This document shows positions 35,061 to 42,089 of a stretch of DNA of 64,000 bases, in pieces. The stretch is from the NCBI GenBank assembly GCA_963803335.1, contig CAWDME010000011.1, positions 310,001-374,000 on the forward strand. Reading direction: 5' to 3'. The DNA is from DASSUW01 sp963803335. Its GTDB lineage: Bacteria; Actinomycetota; Thermoleophilia; Solirubrobacterales; Solirubrobacteraceae. Each line of letters starts with the position of its first letter. Positions within the stretch are counted from its first letter, which is position 1. Position numbers and translations under genes: made by a program. The notes under the pieces were generated by a model. It was given only the letters and a program-made list of their open reading frames with translations. It made no database searches and had not been told where the DNA came from.

Positions 35061-35937
35061 CAAGAGCCGCGAGCATCGCGCCGACGGCCGGTCGCTCCGC
35101 GCTGCCAGCGCGGATCGCGGTGTAGATGCGCCGGAACGGCGGCGCGCCGGCCACGGGCCTGAGGACGACTCCGGGCGGCGGCGGGCCGGCGAGCTCGGGG
35201 ATGAGTGCGACGCCGGCGCCGGCGGCGACGAGCGCGTACGAGACCTGGAAGTCGTTCGTGATGTGGGCGATGCGCGGCTCGTAGCCGGCCTGGTGGGCGG
35301 AGTGGATGACCACGTGGTGGCAGAAGGTGCCGGTGGAGCCGGCGATCCACGGCTCGGCCTCGAGGTCCGCGATGCCGATCTCGCGCTCACCGGCGTGCGG
35401 GTGGTCGGCCGGGAGCGCGAGGTTCACGACGTCCTCGAGCAGATCGGTGCGCTCGAGCGCCGCGTCTTTCGGCGCGGGCGCGAAGCCGTACTCCTGCGCG
35501 ATCACGAGATCGAGCTCGCCGAGCTTGAGCGCGGGGAGGCTGTCCTCGGGCTCGAGGTCGCGTGTGGTGACGCGCAGGTCGGGAAATGCCTGCGCCAACT
35601 GGGCGATCGCGCGTGGGAGAAGCGTTCTGTGGGCGCTGGCGAAGGCGGCGACCCGGAGGGTGCCCGCGACGTGCGTGCTCGTGCGCTCGATCGCTGCCTC
35701 GGCGGCTTCCAGCTCGCGCAGGATCCCCTCGGTGCGGGCGACGAGCTCCTCGCCCGCCGGCGTCAACCGCCGGCGGCGGCCGTTGCGCTCGAGCAGCTCG
35801 ACACCCGCCTCGCGCTCGAGCGCCTGCAGCTGCTGCGACACCGCCGGCGCGGTGTAGCCGAGCGCCTCGGCGGTGGCGGCGATCGTGCCGCGGGCGGCGA
35901 GCTCGCGGAGGACTCTGAGGCGGCGGACGTCGAGCAC
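35053..35937 (-). CDS. LysR family transcriptional regulator
   Basis: 294 residues. The N-terminal HTH is VRRLRVLRELAARGTIAATA then EALGYTAPAVSQQLQALERE. The effector-binding domain follows from about 90. GTG 35937 fits the family start (V/M-LDVRRLRVL). It is divergent from the EamA exporter gene with 78 bases between, the classic LysR-exporter arrangement for metabolite efflux. Candidate operator AAGCTGAGCTT at 35946-35956. Confidence 0.92.
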   Translation of the reverse strand: MLDVRRLRVLRELAARGTIAATAEALGYTAPAVSQQLQALEREAGVELLERNGRRRRLTPAGEELVARTEGILRELEAAEAAIERTSTHVAGTLRVAAFASAHRTLLPRAIAQLAQAFPDLRVTTRDLEPEDSLPALKLGELDLVIAQEYGFAPAPKDAALERTDLLEDVVNLALPADHPHAGEREIGIADLEAEPWIAGSTGTFCHHVVIHSAHQAGYEPRIAHITNDFQVSYALVAAGAGVALIPELAGPPPPGVVLRPVAGAPPFRRIYTAIRAGSAERPAVGAMLAALVR

Positions 35938-35945
35938 AGATGCGA

Positions 35946-35956
35946 AAGCTGAGCTT
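35946..35956. promoter_or_regulatory. Candidate LysR operator AAGCT-G-AGCTT
   Basis: A short perfect dyad, nine bases from the LysR start, in the intergenic region shared with the divergent EamA gene. Position and symmetry suit an autoregulatory LysR site. Eleven base pairs is short, so chance is possible. Confidence 0.4.
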
Positions 35957-36015
35957 ACGGTCTCGGCAAGAAATCGCAACTGGATCTTTCTCCCGCCGCG
36001 CGCCACGATCGTGTC

Positions 36016-36936
36016 ATGCGCCGGATCCACGTCGCCCTCGCCGTGTTGGTCGCGGCCATCTGGGGGCTGAACTTCGTGATCATCGAAGTCGGGCTGCACG
36101 ACTTCCCGCCGCTGCTGCTGTCGTCCCTGCGCTACCTGCTCGCCTCGCTGCCGATCCTGCTGCTGCGGCGCGGCGGCGCCGGAGTGCCGTGGCGGTGGGT
36201 GCTGGCGGTCGGCATCGTCATCGGCGTCGTGAAGTTCTCGCTGCTGTTCGTGGGCATGGACATCGGAATGCCGGCGGGCCTGGCCTCGCTCGTGCTTCAG
36301 GTGCAGGCGTTCTTCACGCTCGGCTTCGCGGCGGTGCTGCTGCGTGAGCGCCCGCACGTGACGCAGGCGGCCGGCCTGGTGCTCGCGACCGCGGGTCTCG
36401 CGCTCGTGGCTGCCCGGCTCGACGGCGCCGCCACACCGGCCGGCTTCACGCTGGTGGTGCTCGCGGCGGCGGCGTGGGGGCTCGGCAACACGGCGATCAA
36501 GCGCGCGGCTCCGGCGGACCCGTTCCGCTTCATGACCTGGATGTGCCTGATCCCGCCGCTGCCGCTCCTCCTGCTGTCGCTGTCGTTCGAGGGTCCGCGC
36601 GCGGTCGGCGACGCCCTCGCCGGCATCGATCTCGGCGGCCTCGGTGCGGTCGCCTACATCGCGTTCGCGGCCACTACCGTCGGCTGGGGCCTGTGGGCGT
36701 ACCTGATGCGCGAATACTCGGCCGGCACGGTCGCGCCGTTCTCTTTGCTCGTGCCGGTCTTCGGCCTCGGCTTTGCGGCGCTGCTGCTCGGCGAGGCGCT
36801 GACCCCGCGCGTCGCCGTGGCCGCGGCGCTGGTCGTCTCCGGCGTTCTGCTCACTCAGCGCGCGCCCCGAATTTCACCGCACGTTGCGGCAATTCAGCGG
36901 CCGCTGCCCTTGCCGGGCGACGCGAGCGCGGGGTAG
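36016..36936 (+). CDS. EamA-family transporter (drug/metabolite superfamily)
   Basis: 306 residues, ten membrane helices in two EamA repeats. Repeat one starts HVALAVLVAAIWGLNFVIIE and ends before residue 140. Repeat two includes LAAAAWGLGNTAIK and the conserved PVFGLGFAALLLGEAL. Members export amino acids, cysteine derivatives or nucleobases; the substrate here is unknown. Regulated presumably by the divergent LysR. Its TAG stop (36934-36936) is also the first half of the -10 hexamer of the first small-RNA promoter, and the -35 lies inside the coding region. Confidence 0.9.
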   Translation: MRRIHVALAVLVAAIWGLNFVIIEVGLHDFPPLLLSSLRYLLASLPILLLRRGGAGVPWRWVLAVGIVIGVVKFSLLFVGMDIGMPAGLASLVLQVQAFFTLGFAAVLLRERPHVTQAAGLVLATAGLALVAARLDGAATPAGFTLVVLAAAAWGLGNTAIKRAAPADPFRFMTWMCLIPPLPLLLLSLSFEGPRAVGDALAGIDLGGLGAVAYIAFAATTVGWGLWAYLMREYSAGTVAPFSLLVPVFGLGFAALLLGEALTPRVAVAAALVVSGVLLTQRAPRISPHVAAIQRPLPLPGDASAG

Positions 36937-36939
36937 TTT
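36910..36939 (+). promoter_or_regulatory. Promoter of small-RNA copy 1 (TTGCCG-18-TAGTTT)
   Basis: The -35 TTGCCG is at 36910-36915 and the -10 TAGTTT at 36934-36939, 18 bases apart. The RNA stem begins eight bases after the -10. It lies in the last codons of the EamA gene. The block CCC-TTGC precedes the -35 as in copies 2 and 3. Confidence 0.55.
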
Positions 36940-36947
36940 CGCGCGCG

Positions 36948-37069
36948 GACGCGAAGGTCGAGACGCAGAGAGCGAGGCCACCGAGGTGCGAGGCCCGCCG
37001 CCCCGTCTGCGACAGTGCTTGCACTGGCGCGGAGGGCTCCTCAAGCGGCTCCCTTCGCGTCTTCTTATT
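36948..37069 (+). ncRNA. Structured small RNA, copy 1 of 3
   Basis: About 114 bases from GACGCGAAGG (36948-36957) to its exact complement CCTTCGCGTC (37052-37061), then the U-rich tail TTCTTATT. A second helix segment pairs GAG-A-CGC with GCG-G-CTC. The 5' block GAGCGAGGCCACCGAGGTG and 3' block GGGCTCCTCAAGCGGC are shared with copies 2 and 3. The apical part is replaced by a different hairpin (CAGTG-CTTG-CACTG), so this copy is 20 bases shorter. The open frames crossing it are not conserved between copies. I know no matching RNA family. Confidence 0.65.
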
Positions 37070-37109
37070 GGCCATGGGGCTACCACAGCGCTCGCGGCAC
37101 ACGTTTTCC

Positions 37110-37121
37110 CGGAGGATGCGG
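37110..37121 (+). promoter_or_regulatory. Upstream element CGGAGGATGCGG of copy 2
   Basis: This 12-mer lies 20 bases before the -35 of small-RNA copy 2. The identical 12-mer lies 19 bases before the -35 of copy 3. It is probably part of the duplicated promoter region and could bind an activator. Not present before copy 1. Confidence 0.5.
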
Positions 37122-37141
37122 AATCGACGTGCGCGGGCCCC

Positions 37142-37170
37142 TTGCGCGCCCCGCCCGGCCAAATTAGGTT
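37142..37170 (+). promoter_or_regulatory. Promoter of small-RNA copy 2 (TTGCGC-17-TAGGTT)
   Basis: The -35 TTGCGC at 37142-37147 and -10 TAGGTT at 37165-37170 have the optimal 17-base spacer. The stem starts at 37178, seven bases after the -10. The whole arrangement repeats before copy 3 at the same distances. Confidence 0.65.
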
Positions 37171-37177
37171 CTGTCCA

Positions 37178-37320
37178 GACGCGGAGGTTGTCGCGAAGAG
37201 CGAGGCCATGAGGTGAGAGGCCCGCCGCCTAGTTCGTCACGGTTCGCCGAGGCGGACATCCCGGAACGGTTCGCCGTGAAGGGGGGCTCCTCAAGCGGCC
37301 GCCTTCGCGTCTATTTCTTT
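37178..37320 (+). ncRNA. Structured small RNA, copy 2 of 3
   Basis: About 134 bases. The closing helix pairs GACGCGGAGG (37178-37187) with CCTTCGCGTC (37302-37311), with one G-U pair where copy 1 has A-U. It continues as GTCGC/GCGGC. The apical region holds two ACGGTTCGCCG repeats, the second forming ACGG-TTCG-CCGT, and CCGCC/GGCGG can pair. The tail TATTTCTTT suggests intrinsic termination. Compared with copy 3 it has one extra G in the G-run before CTCCTC, which would break any shared reading frame. Confidence 0.7.
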
Positions 37321-37451
37321 GGCCAGGTCGACCCGCGCCCAGCAGCTCGGAGCCATCGCACGGACGACCGCGCCGTTCATCTCGTGGCATCGATCCCTGG
37401 CGCTCCCGCGGGCACGCGCGGGTCCTTCGCTTCACAGAATCAGCAAATCCT

Positions 37452-37463
37452 CGGAGGATGCGG
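37452..37463 (+). promoter_or_regulatory. Upstream element CGGAGGATGCGG of copy 3
   Basis: Same 12-mer as before copy 2, here 19 bases upstream of the -35. It is followed in both copies by a CCCCTTGCGCGCC block that contains the -35. Possible activator site or simply duplicated flank. Confidence 0.5.
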
Positions 37464-37482
37464 GATGAGCGTCACCGACCCC

Positions 37483-37511
37483 TTGCGCGCCGCGAACGCG
37501 CCACATAAGTT
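37483..37511 (+). promoter_or_regulatory. Promoter of small-RNA copy 3 (TTGCGC-17-TAAGTT)
   Basis: The -35 TTGCGC at 37483-37488, 17-base spacer, -10 TAAGTT at 37506-37511. The RNA stem begins at 37519, seven bases after the -10, the same geometry as copy 2 although the spacer sequences differ. Confidence 0.65.
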
Positions 37512-37518
37512 GCCTCTC

Positions 37519-37663
37519 GACACGAAGGTGAGTCGCAAAGAGCGAGGCCATCGAGGTGAGAGGCCCGCCGCCTAGTCCGCAACGGTTCGCCGGGGCGGGC
37601 AACCCGGAACGGTTCGCCGTGAAGGGGGCTCCTCAAGCGGCTTCCTTCGTGTCATTTTCGTTT
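37519..37663 (+). ncRNA. Structured small RNA, copy 3 of 3
   Basis: About 135 bases. The closing helix is GACACGAAGG (37519-37528) with CCTTCGTGTC (37644-37653). Relative to copy 1 both strands have changed (G-C to A-U), a compensatory pair. The helix continues with GAGTCGC/GCGGCTT, all seven positions paired with G-U allowed. CCCGCC can pair with GGCGGG in the apical part, and ACGG-TTCG-CCGT recurs. The tail is ATTTTCGTTT. Seventeen bases separate it from the end of the convergent oxidoreductase gene, so its terminator may serve both. Confidence 0.7.
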
Positions 37664-37670
37664 AACGGGG

Positions 37671-39041
37671 TCAGACGCCTGCCTTCGCCAGTAGCGTCAG
37701 CCAGATCTCGCTGCGGGTCGGGAAGCAGGGGACGGCGTGCCGCAGGCGCTCGAGGGGCACCTCGCCGACGATCGCGATCGTCGCCGCGTGCAGCATCTCG
37801 CCGACCTCGGCCCCGGTGATCGTCGCGCCGACGACGAGGCGCCGCTCGCGGTCGATGAGCAGCCGGGCCGTGCCCGGTGCACCACGCCCGTAGAACGAGC
37901 CGCCGGCGTTGCCCGACGTCTCGGTCTCCACGACCTCGACGTCGAGACCGGCCCTCTCGGCCGTGTCGCTCGTGTGCCCGACGGCCGCGACCTGCGGCTC
38001 GGTGAAGATCACGCGCGGGCTCAGCGCGCCGTCGGCGCCGTGCGAGAGCACCACGTCCCGGCCCATGATGCAGTCGGCGGCGATCCGGGCCTGGTACTTG
38101 CCCATGTGCGTGAACAGTGCGCGCCCGTTGACGTCGCCGATCGCGTACAGCCATGGCACGCCCTCGACCTGCATGTGCGCGTTGACGTGGATCGGCCCGT
38201 CGTCCGGCAGGTCGACCGTGTCGAGGCCGAGCCCCTTGGTCTGCGGCACGCGCCCGAGCGCGACGAGCAGCGTGTCGCCCTCCGCGGTCGCGCCGTCGTC
38301 GGTCGTGACGACCACCGTCCCGTCGCGCTGCTCGACGCGCGAGGCGCGCTGCCCCGTGCGGATGTCGACGCCGTACCCGGTCAGCGCTTCAGTCAACTCC
38401 GCGCAGGCGAATTCTTCTTCGCGCGGGAGCAGCCGCCGCTCGCCCTCGACCAGCGTCACCTGCGAGCCGAGCGTCTGGAACGCCTGCGACATCTCGACGC
38501 CGACCACGCCGCCGCCCATGATCACGAGCCGGTCGGGGATCGCCTTCGCGGTTGTGGCCTCGCGGTTGGTCCAGGCGTCGTCGATCGCGCTCAGCCCCTC
38601 GATCGGCGGCATGGACGGCAGCGAGCCGGTCGAGACGATCACGGCGAGTTCGGCTTCGAGCTCCTCGTCGCCCACCCGCACGCGCCGCTCGCCGGTCAGC
38701 ACGCCGGCACTGCGGAGCAGTTCGATGCCGCGATCCTCGAGCCACGGCAGCTGCCCCGAATCGTCGAGGTCGTGGATGATCTCGTCGCGCCGGTCGAGCA
38801 CCGCCTGGACGTCGAGCGACCCGGTCACCGCCTGGGCCGCGCCCGGGATGCGCAGCGCCTCCGCCAGCGCCTCGTACGGGCGCAGCAGACCCTTCGACGG
38901 CATGCAGGCCCAGAACGAGCATTCGCCGCCGACCAGGCGATCTTCGACGATCGCCACGCTGTGGCCCTTGTCCGCGAGCCGCCCCGCCGCCACCTCACCG
39001 GCCGGCCCGGCACCGATCACCACCACGTCGAAGCTCCGCAT
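37671..39041 (-). CDS. FAD/NAD(P)-dependent disulfide oxidoreductase (dihydrolipoamide dehydrogenase-like)
   Basis: 456 residues. FAD motif VVVIGAGPAGEVAAGRLA, redox Cys pair C-x4-C in GGECSFWACMPSKGLL, NAD motif IMGGGVVGVEMSQ, and the FAD-contacting YAIGDVNGRALFTH. The C-terminal dimer block, usually HxHPTxSE, reads HAVPCFPTRSEIW, a variant with an extra Cys seen in uncharacterised members near mercuric and mycothione reductases. The substrate disulfide is unknown. ATG 39041 is the family start. It lies head-to-head with tmRNA, 68 bases apart. Confidence 0.9.
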   Translation of the reverse strand: MRSFDVVVIGAGPAGEVAAGRLADKGHSVAIVEDRLVGGECSFWACMPSKGLLRPYEALAEALRIPGAAQAVTGSLDVQAVLDRRDEIIHDLDDSGQLPWLEDRGIELLRSAGVLTGERRVRVGDEELEAELAVIVSTGSLPSMPPIEGLSAIDDAWTNREATTAKAIPDRLVIMGGGVVGVEMSQAFQTLGSQVTLVEGERRLLPREEEFACAELTEALTGYGVDIRTGQRASRVEQRDGTVVVTTDDGATAEGDTLLVALGRVPQTKGLGLDTVDLPDDGPIHVNAHMQVEGVPWLYAIGDVNGRALFTHMGKYQARIAADCIMGRDVVLSHGADGALSPRVIFTEPQVAAVGHTSDTAERAGLDVEVVETETSGNAGGSFYGRGAPGTARLLIDRERRLVVGATITGAEVGEMLHAATIAIVGEVPLERLRHAVPCFPTRSEIWLTLLAKAGV

Positions 39042-39109
39042 CCACGCTCCCGTCTCCGCCGAAACACACGGCTCGTCGACCTCTACAATGGAGACCGTAC
39101 ATAGCCCCT

Positions 39110-39481
39110 GGGGACGACACGGCTTCGACGTGGCCGGTTCGCGGGGGCGGTTGCGAGCCGAGGTCCCGGAGGCCTCGTTAAACCCCGGGAAAACCATAAG
39201 TGCGAATGCACATGACAGCGCTCACTACGCGCCGCTCGCCGCTTAGCTGAAACTAAGCTAGAGCCTCGGCCCCCCGAAGCCTGCGACGGGATGGCCGAGA
39301 TCAATTAGCAGGCTCACCCCGAGATGCTTGCCTCAGCTGATCGGGGGACATTTTTCGAGGCTGGCCCCCTACAACCCCGCCGGCGTTGGCGAGTAGGGAG
39401 CGAGACACAGAGCGCCGGCTACGCTCGTAGACGCCGTCTTTTGCGCGGTTGCGGACGTGGGTTCGATTCCCACCGTCTCCA
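39110..39481 (+). ncRNA. ssrA: Transfer-messenger RNA (tmRNA)
   Basis: 372 bases. The acceptor stem GGGGACG (39110-39116) pairs with CGTCTCC (39474-39480) with the G3-U70 pair used by alanyl-tRNA synthetase, followed by discriminator A. The 5' part has the conserved GACACGGCTTCGAC. The T arm is GTGGG-TTCGATT-CCCAC. The tag reading frame lies at 39202-39246. CC but not CCA is encoded at the 3' end. TACATA (39098-39103) or TACAAT (39084-39089) could be the -10. It rescues stalled ribosomes with SmpB (33564). Confidence 0.97.
39202..39246 (+). other. tmRNA proteolysis tag reading frame
   Basis: The resume codon GCG follows CATAAGT, matching the conserved context before tmRNA resume codons. The frame encodes ANAHDSAHYAPLAA and ends at TAG. 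The Leu-Ala-Ala end is the usual degron for ClpXP-type proteases. Confidence 0.93.
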
Positions 39482-39487
39482 CCTCTT

Positions 39488-39517
39488 GATCGCCCGGGTC
39501 ATCGGACCCGGGCGATC
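39488..39517 (+). terminator. Hairpin terminator after ssrA
   Basis: A perfect 13-bp stem, GATCGCCCGGGTC with its complement, and an ATCG loop, six bases past the tmRNA 3' end, followed by GTCGTTCT. It also sits just before the convergent methyltransferase stop (39524) and may serve both strands. Confidence 0.85.
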
Positions 39518-39523
39518 GTCGTT

Positions 39524-40381
39524 CTAGGCGGGAGCGGTGCCCGCGGCGACGAGCAGCTCGCAGGGACCCTCGAAGCCGTTCGCCGTCTCGTATTGGGAGA
39601 GCTCGCGCTCGATCTCGCTCCACGCCTCCGCTCGCTCGGCTTCGCTCAGCCCGGCGAGCATCTGATGCAGGGCCCCGAACGACTCGCGCGCGAAGCGGAC
39701 GAACTCGGCCGTCGACGGGAGCCGCAGGGGAGCGGGGACTCGCCGCACCTCGACGTCGGTGAAACCCGCCTGCTCGAAGCCCGCCTCGATCACACCGGGG
39801 GCGCCGAGGCTGAACGGGCCTGGCTGGCCCGGCGCCGGCGGCGGCAGCTGCGCCCGGCGGCGGATGATTGACACCGGGATCGAGAAGAAGGCGTTCGCTT
39901 CGGGTGTCGAGTAGACGATCCCGGCCAGGCGGCCGCCCGGCCTGAGCGCGCGGCGCATACCGACGAAGGCGGCGTGCTGGTCGGGGAAGTAGATGAAGCC
40001 GACGCGCGAGATGACCGCGTCGAACGAGGTTGGCTCCACGTCCAACCGCTCGCCGTCGACAACTCGGGTCTCGACGTTCTGCAGCCCGGCTTCGCGTGCG
40101 TTGCGCTCGGCGAAGGCGAGGATGGTGCTGGAGATGTCGGTGGCCAGCACGTGGCCGTGGGGCCCGACACGCCGGGCCGCCACGAGCGTCTGGCCCCCGG
40201 CGCCGGCGGCCACGTCGAGCACCCGCGCGCCCTGGCCGACGCCGGCCACGTCGAGCATCGTCTCGGTGGCTTCTCCCAACCACGCTTCGAGCGTCGGGCC
40301 CCAGCGGTGCCAGGGCTCGGCGGCGCTCTGCCACTGGTCGGTCGTGGTGCGCTTGTACGCGTCTGGGTCGAATGCTGGCAT
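39524..40381 (-). CDS. Class I SAM-dependent methyltransferase
   Basis: 285 residues. SAM motif I VLDVAAGAGGQTL near 54-66, motif II ATDIS, then VVDGERLDVEPTSFDAVISRVGFIYFPD and LRPGGRLAGIVYSTP. The pattern matches UbiE/COQ5-like small-molecule or menaquinone-type methyltransferases, but the acceptor is not deducible. ATG 40381 (MPAFDPDAYK) is used; ATG 40393 is an alternative. Neither has a clear ribosome site. Confidence 0.88.
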   Translation of the reverse strand: MPAFDPDAYKRTTTDQWQSAAEPWHRWGPTLEAWLGEATETMLDVAGVGQGARVLDVAAGAGGQTLVAARRVGPHGHVLATDISSTILAFAERNAREAGLQNVETRVVDGERLDVEPTSFDAVISRVGFIYFPDQHAAFVGMRRALRPGGRLAGIVYSTPEANAFFSIPVSIIRRRAQLPPPAPGQPGPFSLGAPGVIEAGFEQAGFTDVEVRRVPAPLRLPSTAEFVRFARESFGALHQMLAGLSEAERAEAWSEIERELSQYETANGFEGPCELLVAAGTAPA

Positions 40382-40720
40382 CCGACGTATCATGATCAGC
40401 CCGTGAACGCCGCTGCTCAGCAGATCACCGCCGGGCTCGCGTTCTGGTGGGCCGACTGACCGTCGGCCTGCGTCGCCACTCTCGCCGGACGCCACGTCAA
40501 GGCCATGCTCGCCGACCAGCTGCACGCGACCCTGGAGCCGATGTGCGACCGCTGGCGGACACTCCTTGCCGACTCCGCCCGGCTCGACGCGGGCGAGCGG
40601 CGCGCCAATCAGCGCGCCGCCGCGACCCTCGACCTGATGTTCGCCGCCATGGGCCCGTCACCCCGGCGGCAATGGCGGCGCTCGGGTCGCGCGACCCGAG
40701 CGCCGCCGGCCACTATGAGA
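40382..40720. other. Intergenic stretch with a possible gene remnant
   Basis: 339 bases without a confident gene. On the + strand a GTG at 40403 opens a 19-codon frame ending FWWAD and TGA. After a frame change, LADQLHATLEPMCDRWRTLL and about 40 more plausible residues follow to about 40670, where the frame runs into the terminator palindrome. It may be the eroded remains of a small gene, or chance. The right end holds the terminator of the arabinose operon (40674-40707). Confidence 0.3.
40674..40707 (-). terminator. 34-bp perfect palindrome, terminator of the arabinose operon
   Basis: A perfect palindrome with GGCGGCGCTCGGGTCGC as one half, 14 bases past the stop of the aldose epimerase gene. 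As RNA it forms a very strong hairpin. No U-tract follows, which is common for actinobacterial terminators. Confidence 0.75.
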
Positions 40721-42061
40721 TCAGTGGTGGTGATGGTGGTGGTGGTGGTGGTGCCCGTGACCGCCGTGACCGCCCTCGACCGAGAACCCGTACGTCGTCT
40801 GCGTGTGGTAGAGCTGGCCCGCCTTCACGGTCGTCGACGGGAACTGCGGCTTGTTCGGCGAGTCGGGGAAGTGCTGCGTCTCCAGCGCCAGCCCGTCGCC
40901 CTGCCGGTACTGGCGGCCGCTCGTGCCGTACAGCGTCCCGTCGAGGAAGTTGCCCGAGTAGAACTGGATCCCGGGCTCACTCGTGGTGATGGTCAGCGCG
41001 CGTCCACTGGCCGGATCCTGCAGGACCCCAGCGACGACCTGGTGCGCGAGGCTGCCCGGATGGGTGAGCACCCAGTTGTGGTCGTAGCCTCGGCCGAGAA
41101 CCAGCTGACCGGCCAGGCCGCCGACGACGGGCCCCTGGTTGCGGATCCGCTCGCCGATGGCGTGGAAGGACGTGAAGTCCATGTCCGTGCCCGCCACAGG
41201 ATCGAGCGTGCCGAGCGGGATCAGGGTGTCGTCCACAGGCGTGTACCGGTCGGCGTTGAGCTTGAGCTGGTGGTCGTAGATCGTGCCCGAGCCCTCGCCT
41301 GAGAGGTTCCAGTAGGCGTGGTTGGTGAGGTTGACGACCGTGTCCTTGTTACTGGTTGCCTGGTAGTCCATGTGCAGGTTGTTCTCGTCGTCGAGCGTGT
41401 AGACGACGGTCACCTTCAGCGTGCCCGGGAAGCCGCAGCCCACCGTCGCGCTGGCCGTGCATGGAACCGCGGGCGAGGCGCCGTCGGGCGACGTGAACGT
41501 CAGCGTCAGGCTGACGTCATGGCGCGTCGGGGTCCCCGGCGTCGCGTTCCAGATCTGCGTGTTGAACTGATCGGGCGACCCGCCGTGCAGCGTGTTGGGC
41601 CCGTTGTTGGGGAATAGGTGGTAGCTGACGCTGCCGAGCGGGAACGCCGCGCCGCCGATGCGGTTGCCGTAGCGCCCGATGATCGCGCCGAAGTAGGGGT
41701 TCGACTTGATGTAGGCGGCGTTGGTGTAGCCGTCGATGTTGGCGAAACCGAGCGTCACGTTGTCGAAGTGACGGTGCCGGTCTGGCACGCTCAGCGACTG
41801 GATGATGCCGCCGTAGGTGATGATCGCGACCGTCATCCCGCGACCGTTGCTCATCGTGTACCGATCGACTGCCGTCTTACCACTTTGATCCGGCGTTGGA
41901 AGGGCGCCGAACGAGTCCTTGACGATGCTCAACTTCGACCCGTGGTGGTCGTGATGGCGCTGCTTGGCGAGTGCGCTCGGGCTGGCCGCGAGAGCGAGGG
42001 TGATGAGTGCCAACGGCACTATGCGAATGGCTTTCAGTGGCGTGCGGAAGCACGTGGGCAT
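40721..42061 (-). CDS. Secreted aldose 1-epimerase (galactose mutarotase family) with poly-His tail
   Basis: 446 residues. A signal peptide (IVPLALITLALAASPSALA) is followed by a His-rich KQRHHDHHGSK and the mutarotase fold: GGIIQSLSVPDR, NPYFGAIIGRYGNRI, LHGG, the catalytic His in NLTNHAYWNLSG near 255 and the catalytic Glu in LALETQHFPDSPN. It interconverts alpha and beta sugar anomers outside the cell, helping arabinose uptake. The last 17 residues are GGHGGHG then ten His, an unengineered metal-binding-like tail. ATG 42061 has a GAGGAG ribosome site. It is last in the arabinose operon, 28 bases after araA. Confidence 0.9.
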   Translation of the reverse strand: MPTCFRTPLKAIRIVPLALITLALAASPSALAKQRHHDHHGSKLSIVKDSFGALPTPDQSGKTAVDRYTMSNGRGMTVAIITYGGIIQSLSVPDRHRHFDNVTLGFANIDGYTNAAYIKSNPYFGAIIGRYGNRIGGAAFPLGSVSYHLFPNNGPNTLHGGSPDQFNTQIWNATPGTPTRHDVSLTLTFTSPDGASPAVPCTASATVGCGFPGTLKVTVVYTLDDENNLHMDYQATSNKDTVVNLTNHAYWNLSGEGSGTIYDHQLKLNADRYTPVDDTLIPLGTLDPVAGTDMDFTSFHAIGERIRNQGPVVGGLAGQLVLGRGYDHNWVLTHPGSLAHQVVAGVLQDPASGRALTITTSEPGIQFYSGNFLDGTLYGTSGRQYRQGDGLALETQHFPDSPNKPQFPSTTVKAGQLYHTQTTYGFSVEGGHGGHGHHHHHHHHHH

Positions 42062-42089
42062 GGCTGCTCCTCTCTGGGGCGGATCTCTC

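Noticed and set aside
35053..36357. LysR protein extended to 434 residues
   Set aside because: The extra N terminus lies antisense to the EamA gene and has no family similarity. GTG 35937 gives the normal LysR beginning.
36948..37653. The three elements as a MITE or REP mobile repeat
   Set aside because: They have inverted ends, but also matched promoters, U-rich tails and a compensatory change. No target-site duplications are seen. Not excluded without a genome-wide search.
36884..37819. Repeated short + frames starting RGPPP across the small-RNA array, as possible small proteins
   Set aside because: The frames shift between copies by single-base indels (G-run before CTCCTC), while RNA pairing and promoters are preserved. 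They are by-products of the RNA sequence.
39041..39197. N-terminal extension of the disulfide oxidoreductase
   Set aside because: It would run through the tmRNA gene. The FAD motif begins directly after ATG 39041.
40505..41302. Long + frame of 265 codons beginning LADQLHATLEP
   Set aside because: Beyond about 40670 it runs antisense to the aldose epimerase, including its poly-His tract. Only the first part has plausible protein character, reported as a low-confidence remnant.
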